Shown: positions 55,895 to 64,000 of the stretch, piece after piece | How the letters are laid out: each line of letters begins with the position of its first letter | Position numbering within the stretch: the first letter of the stretch is position 1 | The notes under the pieces: generated by a model | What the model was told of the DNA's origin: nothing | Databases searched by the model: none | The model's input: the letters and a program-made list of their open reading frames with translations, nothing else | Assembly (NCBI GenBank): GCA_034472185.1 | Contig: JARBAK010000001.1 | Span: forward strand, 496,001-560,000 | DNA length: 64,000 nt | From: JARBAK01 sp034472185 | Lineage (GTDB): Bacteria; Pseudomonadota; Alphaproteobacteria; Rickettsiales; Midichloriaceae | Reading direction: 5' to 3' | Translations under genes and position numbers: made by a program

Positions 55895-56969
55895 AAAACC
55901 ATTCGCCCTTACTACTTGCTCAATTATCACAATTGCTTGGCTCTTGCATTTAGCTAAGCTTATAAATGTTGTAACAAATGCCGCTACCACAAGCATAATT
56001 TTTTTACAACTTTCAGCTTATCTAGTACCATATCTCTTTTTCATCACAGCGCCTCTATCAACTGTATATGCTATTTTCCATGTACTGTCTAGGCTATGTG
56101 TAGACCAGGAAATATTGATGTTACAGTGTATGGGCTGTGGGTTTACACAAATTCTTACCCCTTTTGTAATGTTTAGTGCTATAGTGAGTACACTGATGTA
56201 TTGCACGTCTATTTGGTTTTTACCCTATACTTATAGGCTGTTTACAAATCTGGAAGAGTATGCACAAAATAATTACGCTTTGGTTTTTTTAGAACCTGGA
56301 GTTTTTACATCTCGAGGAGACCAATTTACAATATATGTGGATAGCAAGGATTTAGAGACTAATTCTTTGAATAAAATATTTGTATACGATACTAGCACTA
56401 GAGGTTCTGAAATCTTTATCGCTGCAGAATCTGGGTATTTAGGGAGACGGGAAGAAGATGTATCACTTATTCTACACAACGGCTCGTATTTGCAGGGTAA
56501 TAAAAAATCTGGTAAAACCTCATTGCTTTTTTTCGATCACTATGAAATTGCCCTAAGCGGGCTTGGTGATAAAATAAAGCAGAAAATCAGATCAATAGAT
56601 TCGATAGAAAGATCTATATCTGATCTATTGCATCCTAATGAGCCTAACGAGATAAAGAGGGTTAAACTTATTGTGCAAGGGCATCAAAGACTGATATGGC
56701 CTATGTATCCTACCCTTCTTGTTCTTATTTTAGTCTCAATTTATTATAGATATACTCAAAATCGTAGATTAATTACGAGGTCTACTATAGCGGATTACAG
56801 TACATTAATAGTGCCGTTTATGATAGTGGTACTGAATTTTGCTATACAGGCTATGGCTTTTAAAAATTATTACTTTATCTTCTTGCTTTATGCTAACGTG
56901 CTAGTTGCTCTAGCTGGAGCTTTAGTTCCTTTTTATTATTCGTGTATATTCAATGAAAATAACCCTTGA
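55827..56969 (+). CDS. lptF: LPS export permease LptF (YjgP/YjgQ family)
   Basis: The 380-residue membrane protein has N-terminal helices (about 25-45, 55-80 and 105-130), the family feature EILMLQCMGCGFTQIL, a large periplasmic beta-jellyroll segment and three C-terminal helices. It anchors the LptB ATPase and passes LPS to LptC/LptA. LptG is the paralogue and cannot be fully excluded; the loop LEPGVFTSRGDQFTIYV resembles LptF. Its stop overlaps pheT by 17 nt, implying coupled translation. Its 5' end overlaps lptA on the other strand. Confidence 0.88.
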   Translation: MAALKTFNKGRTTIFWYLFRLCIKPFALTTCSIITIAWLLHLAKLINVVTNAATTSIIFLQLSAYLVPYLFFITAPLSTVYAIFHVLSRLCVDQEILMLQCMGCGFTQILTPFVMFSAIVSTLMYCTSIWFLPYTYRLFTNLEEYAQNNYALVFLEPGVFTSRGDQFTIYVDSKDLETNSLNKIFVYDTSTRGSEIFIAAESGYLGRREEDVSLILHNGSYLQGNKKSGKTSLLFFDHYEIALSGLGDKIKQKIRSIDSIERSISDLLHPNEPNEIKRVKLIVQGHQRLIWPMYPTLLVLILVSIYYRYTQNRRLITRSTIADYSTLIVPFMIVVLNFAIQAMAFKNYYFIFLLYANVLVALAGALVPFYYSCIFNENNP

Positions 56970-59418
56970 GTGGTTGAAAAGATATATAGATACCCCTCTA
57001 TCTATACCGGATCTTTGCGCCTTATTGACTAAGATAGGACTAGAAGTAGAGGATGTTGTCGAGAAACAAGACGTCTATGCTCCTTTTATAATAGCGAGAG
57101 TAGAAGCGGTTAATGCGCATCCTAATGCGAATAGATTGCAAGTATGCCGTGTTTTTGATGGAACTGATTATTTGGAAATTGTATGCGGAGCGCGTAATGT
57201 AAGGGCTGGGATAAATGTGGTATTAGCTCCCATTGGGAGCGCTATGCCTGATGGAGGACATGTTATTAAAGGTGCAGAAATAAGAGGTATTAAAAGTTGT
57301 GGCATGTTATGTTCTGCTGAGGAATTAGCCTTGCCTAAAGAGGTATGGTCTTTAGATCATCAAGATATAATCGAACTACCAACAGACGTTATAGTAGGCC
57401 AAAGATTTGCAGATTATGTGGGATTGAATGACACCATTATTGATATAGCCTTAACTTTTAATAGGCGACTGGATGCGGCGAGTGTTTGGGGTATAGCCCG
57501 AGACTTAGCTGCTGCTGGTGGGGGGATGTTATTGAAGCCCTTAGTATATCATGAAATCTCTAATGTCTTAAAAGGAGATATGCCACAGTTTGCGATAAAC
57601 AGCAATGATTGTGTGGAATTCTGTCTATCATCGATTAGAGGTGTGAATATTGCCTTGATAAGAACAAACGCTCTTTATAGACAAGAAATATTAGCGCCGC
57701 TTACTGTAATCGGCGATTTACATACTAATCCTCTAGTGAATATATCAAATTTTTGCATGTTTGACCTTGGAAGGCCTAACCACATATATGATGCTGATAA
57801 AATTCAAGGTACAATTACTGTACGTGAATCGCGAGCAGGAGAGCCTTTCGAAGCATTAGGAGGGAAGCATTACGAGTTGCCTGCGGGGCTACTTGTTATA
57901 GCGGATGAAGCAAAAATTTTGAGTTTAGCAGGAGTGATAGGCGGCGAAGCTAGTAAGGTTAGCGATGATACGAAGAATCTCCTGATAGAGATGGCTTGTT
58001 TCAGCCCTCAGAGTGTTACAAAGAATGCAAGAGCTATAGGTATTACGACGGATGCTCAATATCGCTTCGAAGGGGGTGTGGATATAGGGATATCTACGTT
58101 AGCCATAAGCAAACTTGTGCATACGATATTAGACACAGGCGGGGGGCATATAAGCGGCTTTAGAAAAGAGGGGAGACTACTACCTATTTGCAAAATAGAT
58201 CTTGAGATGCCTTACGTGCGCGCATTTAGCGCACTAGAAATTTTGCATGATGATGTAATATCACTTTTGCGGGAGTTATGCTTTGAAGAAGTGTTCTATA
58301 ATGCCCAAACAAATACAATTTCCGTTACAGTCCCAAGTCATAGAATGGGAGCAGTAAGTACTCCAGAGGACCTAATAGAGGAAATCATAAGGCTAAAAGG
58401 GCTCGAATACTTTAAGACAGTAGGGACAGAACAAGCGCGAGAAGCGTTACTTGATAGAAGGGCTCTAGTAAATGATACTTTAGAGGCGAGTTTGATTGAT
58501 AAATTACTGAGTAGGGGGTTAACAGAAGTAATAACTTGGTCTTTTATTAAGAAGGAAGTGGGAGAAAAATTTAAGTGTTTACCCGGAGAAAGTGTATCGA
58601 TCCACAACCCGATGACTAACGAATTTACTATGATGCGATCCTCTTTATTGCCTGGATTAATCAATGTCTTGTATAAAAACGCGACTAGAGGACAAGACAA
58701 CTTAGCCCTATTTGAAATAGGCCATGTATATGGTAATTCATTTAAGCAGTTGCAACAAAAAATGGTGGCTGGATTGCGCTCTATTTCAGATGCAGATCAT
58801 GATATGCAGAAAAGGCAAGTGGACTTTTTCGACGCGAAAGGAGACGTTTTCGCATGCATAGCATTATTTGGTTTATCTGAATTTGCTGCGCAAGAAGAGG
58901 AAAGGGTAGAGCTTTCTAGAGAAGTCCCTTCTTATTACCACCCTGGACGTAGCGCTAGTATAAAGTGGAAGGGGCAGATTATAGCTTATTGTGGCGAATT
59001 GCATCCAAGGTTATTGAAAGAATTTTCTTTGCGGGAAGAGAAAATTGTAGCGTTTGAATTGCTTATGACTCTTGCTTTGCAAGAGCAAAGATATGCGCTT
59101 CAAAGTCGGGTCAAGACTCTTAAGTTTTCACCTTATCAAAGTGTACGACGTGACTTTGCCTTTGTTGTGTTAGATACAATTCCTGCTGGGCAATTAGTAC
59201 AAGACGTATATCAAGCGGGGCATGAGTTTATACAAAGAGTCGATATATTTGATGTATATCAAGGCGACAATCTTCCGATAGGACACAAATCAGTTGCGCT
59301 GAGAGTGACTTTGCAGTCCTCAAAAGCTACTCTTACGGAGCAGGAGATCACAAATGTGACTGCTTGCATTATAGATAGAGTAGCTCGCGGAAGCGGAGGC
59401 GTATTACGTTGCGAATGA
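56953..59418 (+). CDS. pheT: Phenylalanyl-tRNA synthetase beta subunit
   Basis: The 821-residue subunit is full length. It has the N-terminal tRNA-binding OB domain (VNAHPNANRLQVCRV, about residues 55-70), B3/B4 editing (FDLGRPNHIYDADKI), B5, the catalytic-like core (HNPMTNEFTMMRSSLLPGL) and the C-terminal anticodon-binding FDX-ACB domain (SPYQSVRRDFAFVV). The alpha subunit pheS is not adjacent; in most bacteria pheS-pheT form an operon, so the pair is split here, and pheT is coupled to lptF. Confidence 0.96.
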   Translation: MKITLEWLKRYIDTPLSIPDLCALLTKIGLEVEDVVEKQDVYAPFIIARVEAVNAHPNANRLQVCRVFDGTDYLEIVCGARNVRAGINVVLAPIGSAMPDGGHVIKGAEIRGIKSCGMLCSAEELALPKEVWSLDHQDIIELPTDVIVGQRFADYVGLNDTIIDIALTFNRRLDAASVWGIARDLAAAGGGMLLKPLVYHEISNVLKGDMPQFAINSNDCVEFCLSSIRGVNIALIRTNALYRQEILAPLTVIGDLHTNPLVNISNFCMFDLGRPNHIYDADKIQGTITVRESRAGEPFEALGGKHYELPAGLLVIADEAKILSLAGVIGGEASKVSDDTKNLLIEMACFSPQSVTKNARAIGITTDAQYRFEGGVDIGISTLAISKLVHTILDTGGGHISGFRKEGRLLPICKIDLEMPYVRAFSALEILHDDVISLLRELCFEEVFYNAQTNTISVTVPSHRMGAVSTPEDLIEEIIRLKGLEYFKTVGTEQAREALLDRRALVNDTLEASLIDKLLSRGLTEVITWSFIKKEVGEKFKCLPGESVSIHNPMTNEFTMMRSSLLPGLINVLYKNATRGQDNLALFEIGHVYGNSFKQLQQKMVAGLRSISDADHDMQKRQVDFFDAKGDVFACIALFGLSEFAAQEEERVELSREVPSYYHPGRSASIKWKGQIIAYCGELHPRLLKEFSLREEKIVAFELLMTLALQEQRYALQSRVKTLKFSPYQSVRRDFAFVVLDTIPAGQLVQDVYQAGHEFIQRVDIFDVYQGDNLPIGHKSVALRVTLQSSKATLTEQEITNVTACIIDRVARGSGGVLRCE

Positions 59419-59436
59419 GACGCTCTATTGTTAGTT

Positions 59437-60243
59437 TTATTCGTTATTTAAAATGGCATGTCCGAAATAAGTTACCACTAACTGGCTGAGAACGGTGGGA
59501 TCAAGACAGGCGCTGCCTATTAATATACCATTTAATAGGTTCATATGTTTTACTGCCTTTATATTAGAAAGATTAACGGATCCTCCATATAGTATACTTA
59601 TTGCTGCAGCATGAGGGCCATAGATTTTTTCTGTATAATTAGAGATAATGCGAATGGCTTGTTCTATTTTGCTTAGCGATGGCATGTTGCCCGTTCCTAT
59701 ACTCCAAACAGGCTCGTATGCTATAACTAACTTTTGCCAAAATTCTGGCTCTAATGCAGATAGGATTGAGAGTTGCTCCACTAATTGCTCAGCAGTTTGG
59801 TTGCTAGCATACGCTTCTTTTGTTTCACCTATACATAATACAGTAATGAGATTGGAGTCATAGGCTCTACGTATTTTTTCTGTGATGATATGGTAATTTT
59901 CATTTTGATATTGCCTTCTTTCGGAATGGCCTATGATGACATACTGACATCCAATATCTCTTAGCATCTGGCAGCTGACTTCGCCTGTATACGCACCATT
60001 TTCATGAGAGGCACAATTTTGTGCTCCTAAAGTAAACGAGGGAGCTTCTTCATGAGCTATATATTGAGCGATATCACTCAAATATGCAAAAGGTGGGCAT
60101 ATGACAACTGATCCTTGAGAGATGAGGTCTGAGTCAAGGCAATCGGATTGTTTGATGGAAGAGGCTAGTGTTGTCATAAAGCTTTTGCAGAAGGCTTTCG
60201 ACCCATTCATTTTCCAATTTGCTATAATTAATTTTTTCTGCAT
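59437..60243 (-). CDS. tpiA: Triosephosphate isomerase
   Basis: The 268-residue enzyme has IIANWKMNGS (Lys), the catalytic His in VIIGHSERRQ, Glu in VIAYEPVWSIGTG, and the phosphate loops YGGSVNLSN and GILIGSACLDP. It interconverts DHAP and glyceraldehyde-3-P. The start is the ATG at 60243, directly after a TTG. The frame is intact; it converges with pheT with 18 nt between stops. Confidence 0.96.
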   Translation of the reverse strand: MQKKLIIANWKMNGSKAFCKSFMTTLASSIKQSDCLDSDLISQGSVVICPPFAYLSDIAQYIAHEEAPSFTLGAQNCASHENGAYTGEVSCQMLRDIGCQYVIIGHSERRQYQNENYHIITEKIRRAYDSNLITVLCIGETKEAYASNQTAEQLVEQLSILSALEPEFWQKLVIAYEPVWSIGTGNMPSLSKIEQAIRIISNYTEKIYGPHAAAISILYGGSVNLSNIKAVKHMNLLNGILIGSACLDPTVLSQLVVTYFGHAILNNE

Positions 60244-60300
60244 CAATTAACACCAATAGATTTCAAAATAGCAAACCAGTTAGGGTACGGCAAATATCTT

Positions 60301-61260
60301 TTACCGCAAAATGAAGTCTGGTTTGATTTGGTTGCCGAACCATGTCAATTGACGTTTGACGTAGTTTCTAGTAGCTTGTTGTGCTTTATTTATTGCGGTA
60401 CTGAGTTCTATAGCTCCCGAAATATAATCAATAATCTGCTTTAATCCTAGTATTTTAGGATATGTAGACGCACCGTTAATAAGCGCCTGGATTTCCTCTA
60501 CTAACCCATTGGTTAGCATATTTATAAAGCGGTTATTTATATTGCGATAAATAATTTGCCTTAGTGGATTTGCATAAAACACATAGAAGTCTCCTCTCTT
60601 AAATGGGTGATCGTTTTCTAAGGGACTTTTTGCGTGAAAATTTGAGATGGGATCGCCAGTCTCTACGAAAACTGCAAGCGCTCGCAAGATGCGTTGTTTA
60701 TCGGATGGTGATATTTTAGCAGCGTATAGTGCATCCACTTCTGTGAGCTTAGAATACAGCTCTATTGTTGAGAGCGTTGTACTCATAAGCCGTATTGTTT
60801 CTTCGGTGCTTTGAGAAATAAGAGGAATGTTTGCCAACCCTTCCATCAATACTTTAATATATAAGCCACTGCCTCCTACTAATATCGGTATATTCCCCTC
60901 TCTCTCTGCTTGTTTAATTTCTTGCATTGTAAGGCTAAGCCATTTTCCTACGGAAAATTTCTTCTGACATGGAAGAATACCGTATAAAACATGTGGTATA
61001 TGTTCCATTTCAGATTTAGTAGGTTGAGAGGTGATAATTGGCACTTCTTTATATATCTGCATAGAGTCGGCATTAATAATCACCGCTTTATTCTTCAATT
61101 TCTTTGCTATATGCAGAGCAATTTGAGATTTACCTGTGCCAGTTGCCCCACATACAATTATTATTCTTTGATTTGTAAAAAATTCTAATGCACGCGCACT
61201 TATTTGGGCGTAATCGAAACACCCGTCCCTTTTAAATCTGCTTACGTAATATGCCCACAT
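60301..61260 (-). CDS. miaA: tRNA dimethylallyltransferase MiaA
   Basis: The 319-residue enzyme has the P-loop GATGTGKSQIA (about 39-49), ADSMQIYKEVPIITSQPT and the dimethylallyl site GGSGLYIKVLMEGL. It adds an isopentenyl group to A37 of UNN-reading tRNAs, using DMAPP from the MEP pathway. Residues 1-32 precede the normal start and lack an alternative ATG; they may be a real extension or the true start may be a rarer codon. It lies 62 nt downstream of the ftsB-like gene. Confidence 0.94.
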   Translation of the reverse strand: MWAYYVSRFKRDGCFDYAQISARALEFFTNQRIIIVCGATGTGKSQIALHIAKKLKNKAVIINADSMQIYKEVPIITSQPTKSEMEHIPHVLYGILPCQKKFSVGKWLSLTMQEIKQAEREGNIPILVGGSGLYIKVLMEGLANIPLISQSTEETIRLMSTTLSTIELYSKLTEVDALYAAKISPSDKQRILRALAVFVETGDPISNFHAKSPLENDHPFKRGDFYVFYANPLRQIIYRNINNRFINMLTNGLVEEIQALINGASTYPKILGLKQIIDYISGAIELSTAINKAQQATRNYVKRQLTWFGNQIKPDFILR

Positions 61261-61322
61261 AATTTATCACAATGTATTTGTTTGAATAATTTAAAGCTTT
61301 TAACAATTAATTTTCTGTTTAT

Positions 61323-61628
61323 TTAAGGACTGGAGTCAATATTTCTGTATTTGATTATTAATACTTTTTCATTTGGTTCTATTAACCCTAAAGATCTTCT
61401 ACTAAGCTCATCTACTAGATCTAAATCATAATCGTTAGGCTGTAGTAGCTTTGTTATCTCTTCCAGATGATTGCGCTCTTTTGTTAGTTTATCTAGAAAT
61501 GCTTGTTTATTTTGTAGCTCAGCGTTAATTGTGAGCATAGCAATTAATCCTCTCTTTCCCTGAAATATATGGTATGAGAAATATGCGAACAGCAATGTAA
61601 ATAAAATTAACAACGGGCGCTTATTCAT
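61323..61628 (-). CDS. ftsB: FtsB/DivIC-type septum protein
   Basis: The 101-residue protein has a short cytoplasmic N-terminus, one membrane helix (LLILFTLLFAYFSYHIF), and a coiled coil (about 30-65). The C-terminal DLVDELSRRSLGLIEPNE motif is characteristic of the FtsB/DivIC family, where the usual pattern is EERARxxLGxxxxGE. It links FtsL and FtsQ in the divisome. Size and layout agree. It is upstream of miaA on the same strand. Confidence 0.85.
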   Translation of the reverse strand: MNKRPLLILFTLLFAYFSYHIFQGKRGLIAMLTINAELQNKQAFLDKLTKERNHLEEITKLLQPNDYDLDLVDELSRRSLGLIEPNEKVLIIKYRNIDSSP

Positions 61629-61790
61629 AAGCGTGCCTTAAAACCTTTAAAAATCTCTCAAGAGATGTTAAAAGCATCTGAGGTCTGCTTGAAAGTAAAA
61701 TCGCAGACGAAATAAATTCGTGAAAATTTACTCGCACCAGTATGTAGCACACTTAGTAGTAGATTGCTATGTTTACGTGGGGATATTTAT

Positions 61791-62900
61791 ATGAGATATC
61801 ATATGATTGCTAGAGAGCTTCAGCCACAAATACGTGATGTAATAATTATAGGAGGGGGCCCCGTAGGGCTTTTTAGTGCATTTATGCTTGGGATGCTTGG
61901 CCTATCTCCGTGTATTTTAGAGGCATTAGATAATGTGGGTGGGCAAAGTACGGCTCTTTACCCTGAAAAATTTATATACGATTTACCTGGATTCTCTAAG
62001 ATTCAAGGGCGGATGCTAGTAGAGAATTTATATAATCAAATAGCATCTCTTGCGCCGTGTATTTGTTTGGGTAGTAAAGCAACGAAAGTTTCGTATATAG
62101 AGCCGTGCATTCAATCGGGAAAAAATAAAGAATGTGAGGAACCTTTTTTCCTAATTGCAACTGAACAAAATGGAGAGAAAACAGAGTGGAAGGCCAGATC
62201 TTTAGTAATAGCTACGGGAGGGGGGATGTTGATTCCTAATAGGCCGCATAATTTGCAAGGCATTGAATTTTTTGAGAAGAAAAGTATATTTTATAACATC
62301 CAAAAAGTGAGCGATTTCGCTGGAAAGTCAATAGTAGTAGCGGGGGGTGGAGATTCTGCTATTGGATGGGCGATTGAGTTAAGTGCTGTAGCTGAAAAGG
62401 TCTTTCTAGTGCATAGACGTGAAGACTTCAAGTGCTTACCGCATCATCTCGCTATGTTGGAATCTTTGAAAGCTTCTAATGGAATCGAAATTATTGTACC
62501 TTGTAAATTATGCTCTCTTATTGGTGATCGTGCACAAGGACATTTAAGGGAGGTTGTCGTTGAGCATGCAGATACTTTAAGGCATATTAAAGCTGATATT
62601 TTTTTGCCGTTTTTTGGATTATCTAGAGAGATGGCGCAATCTGTAACGTGGGACATCGGGATACTTGCTCATAAAGAACAAATAAAAGTAGACAGTACGA
62701 CTATGCAGACAAATGTGCCCGGCGTTTTCGCAGTAGGAGACGCAGCTAAATATGAGAATAAATTAAGACGCCTTATTTCCGGATTTTTTGAAGCTACAAC
62801 TGCCGCTTATGCAGTGCATAAATTCCTTTATCCTGATAAAATGCCTAGGTTAGGAGGCGCAGGTGGGAGCAATGTTTCCATATGCACTACTCCTGATTAA
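61791..62900 (+). CDS. Ferredoxin/flavodoxin-NADP reductase, thioredoxin-reductase-like type
   Basis: The flavoprotein has the FAD motif IIIGGGPVGLFSAF near the N-terminus, NVGGQSTALYPEK, a second dinucleotide motif VVAGGGDSAIGWAIEL (about residue 175) and the C-terminal FAVGDAAKYENKLRRLISGF. It lacks the CxxC of thioredoxin reductase, so it fits the TrxB-like ferredoxin-NADP reductases (Bacillus YumC type), which are common in Rickettsiales. I chose ATG 61791 with GGGGAT upstream over the TTG at 61764. Its 3' end overlaps prfB by 51 nt on the other strand. Confidence 0.9.
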   Translation: MRYHMIARELQPQIRDVIIIGGGPVGLFSAFMLGMLGLSPCILEALDNVGGQSTALYPEKFIYDLPGFSKIQGRMLVENLYNQIASLAPCICLGSKATKVSYIEPCIQSGKNKECEEPFFLIATEQNGEKTEWKARSLVIATGGGMLIPNRPHNLQGIEFFEKKSIFYNIQKVSDFAGKSIVVAGGGDSAIGWAIELSAVAEKVFLVHRREDFKCLPHHLAMLESLKASNGIEIIVPCKLCSLIGDRAQGHLREVVVEHADTLRHIKADIFLPFFGLSREMAQSVTWDIGILAHKEQIKVDSTTMQTNVPGVFAVGDAAKYENKLRRLISGFFEATTAAYAVHKFLYPDKMPRLGGAGGSNVSICTTPD

Positions 62901-64000
62901 GGTATGACGACCTTTGCCTCTGGCTTGCATTTCTAGATTCGAATAAAGGAAATCGTCAATATCTCCATCCAGCACTGAATTTGCATCAGAGATTTCTGTC
63001 TTTGTTCTTGCATCTTTGACTAACTGGTATGGCTGTAAGACATAAGATCTTATCTGGTGGCCCCAACCTATAGTGGTTTTAGCGGAGCTTTCTTTCTCGA
63101 GGGCGTCTTCTCGCTTTTGTAATTCTAGTTCATATAATTTTGCTCGGAGCATTGACATACATTCTTGCTTGTTTCTATGTTGAGATCTATCATTCTGGGA
63201 TTGTACCACAATCTTTGTAGGCAAGTGAGTAATTCTAACTGCGCTGTCTGTTTTATTGACATGCTGTCCCCCAGCTCCTGATGCTCTATATGTATCTATC
63301 CGCAGGTCAGCTTCATTTATTTGAATATTGATGGTGTCGTCTATAACAGGATAGACCCAAACGCTAGAGAAACTTGTATGACGTTTGCCCGTGTTACTAA
63401 ATGGAGAAATTCTTACCAATCTATGCACGCCACTTTCGCTTCTTAGCCATCCATAAGCGTTCTCCCCTTCTACTTTTATTGTAATTCTTTTTATGCCTGC
63501 TTCTTCTCCCTCTAGTTTATCTATGATGGTGATTTTGTATCTATGTTTATCAGACCATCGCATATACATGCGAAGCAACATAGCAGTCCAATCATCACTT
63601 TCTGTCCCCCCCGCGCCTGAATGTATATCGATAAAACAGGAACTCGCATCTGCTTCTCCAGAAAGTAAGCATTCTATTTCTATGGTACGTAAGTACTTTG
63701 CTAAATTTTCCAAATCATGAAGTACCTCTAGTAGTAACGTATCATCTGTGGCTTCTTCAGCCATAGCAGATATTTCCAGATACGAATCTAGCTTTAGTTC
63801 TGCTTGGCGTATTGTGGTAATCTTTCTATGCAAAACGCTATATGCTTTTGAATACTGTTGAGCGCGTTCCGCATCGGTCCAAAAATCCTCAGCATCTATA
63901 ATTTTTTTTAATTCTGCTACATTCTCGAGGGCATGATCCCAGTCAAAGATACCCTCGCAGTAGGTTAATTGAACCAAGTATCTTTTCTTTTAAGGACAAT
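62850..64000 (-). CDS. prfB: Peptide chain release factor 2 with programmed +1 frameshift (5' end beyond the window)
   Basis: The main frame encodes RF2: SGAGGTESDDW, the codon-recognition SPF (RISPFSNTGKRH) and the catalytic GGQ (ASGAGGQHVNK). The first 5' codons are in another frame, reading SLKEKILGSINLLRGYL then TGA. The junction is CTTTGAC (63942-63948). Slipping +1 there joins GYL to DWDHALENVAELK, which matches alphaproteobacterial RF2 (LLRRHLDWD). GAGGG (63952-63956) precedes it by 3 nt, as the internal Shine-Dalgarno does in E. coli prfB. RF2 terminates at UGA/UAA. The start codon lies upstream of 64000, or is the TTG at 63997-63999. Confidence 0.93.

Noticed and set aside
63900..63977. 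prfB start at TTG 63977 in the main frame
   Set aside because: Upstream residues from that start (VQLTYCEGIF) do not resemble RF2, whereas the shifted frame reads SLKEKILGSINLLRGYL, as expected.

Overview
The window looks like a piece of the chromosome of an obligately intracellular alphaproteobacterium of the Rickettsiales type. It is AT-rich by eye. The 16S rRNA gene stands alone, with no tRNA-Ile/Ala-23S-5S behind it. The genes are short housekeeping transcription units on both strands, and the proteins read as alphaproteobacterial (FtsK, IspG/IspH, LipA, PhaB-like reductase, flagellar parts). No insertion sequence, phage gene, CRISPR array or toxin-antitoxin pair was recognised. Scattered flagellar genes (flgF, flgG, fliQ, flgI, flhB, fliR and a possible fliJ) suggest a lineage that kept flagellar genes, as reported for Midichloria-like Rickettsiales; that placement is inference.

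Layout. 1-9.3 kb: ftsK 5' part, greA, rnd-like, lolD, glmM, initiator tRNA, ispG, an LTA-synthase-like sulfatase-fold enzyme, an isolated rplE, tsaC. 9.3-14 kb: a minus-strand lptB-mlaA-mlaC operon, atpI-like, flgF-flgG-fliQ. 14-24.5 kb: suhB, alaS, lipA, infA, flgI, DUF167, two unknown proteins, tktA, esterase. 24.5-36 kb: flhB-fliR, ssb, comF, dnaA, a 30-residue-repeat protein, tadA, phaB-like reductase, dnaB, rpsT, tyrS. 36-45 kb: tRNA-Ile, a Cys-rich protein, an ABC exporter, an NCS1 transporter, ispA, fliJ-like, tig. 45-50 kb: 16S rRNA, two tRNA-Lys, rpmE, xthA, mdh, tRNA-Arg. 50-64 kb: ispH, fabF-acpP, lnt, tRNA-Gly, tsaB, lptA, lptF-pheT, tpiA, miaA, ftsB-like, fnr, and prfB running off the end.

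Functional themes. Envelope: lolD, lnt, lptA/B/F, mlaA/C, glmM and ftsK/ftsB imply a diderm with lipoprotein and probably LPS trafficking. Isoprenoids: ispG, ispH, ispA and the user enzyme miaA. tRNA modification: tsaB/tsaC, tadA with its substrate tRNA-Arg(ACG), miaA. Replication: ssb, dnaA and dnaB lie within 8 kb.

The most unusual coherent signal is in translation. The 16S rRNA 3' end reads GGATTACCTCAAAA instead of GGATCACCTCCTTA, so the anti-Shine-Dalgarno core is altered. The initiator tRNA has A29:U41 in place of the usual first G:C of its three G:C pairs. Helix 44 has G1409/U1491 instead of C/G. Most genes have no visible Shine-Dalgarno. prfB nevertheless keeps the classical +1 programmed frameshift (CTTTGAC) with an upstream GAGGG. 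Other notable items are a DnaA with substitutions in Walker A and in the DnaA-box-reading helix, a protein of exact 30-residue tandem repeats just downstream of dnaA, an rplE gene separated from the ribosomal protein operon, and a recent 54-bp duplicate of a tig segment beside the 16S gene.
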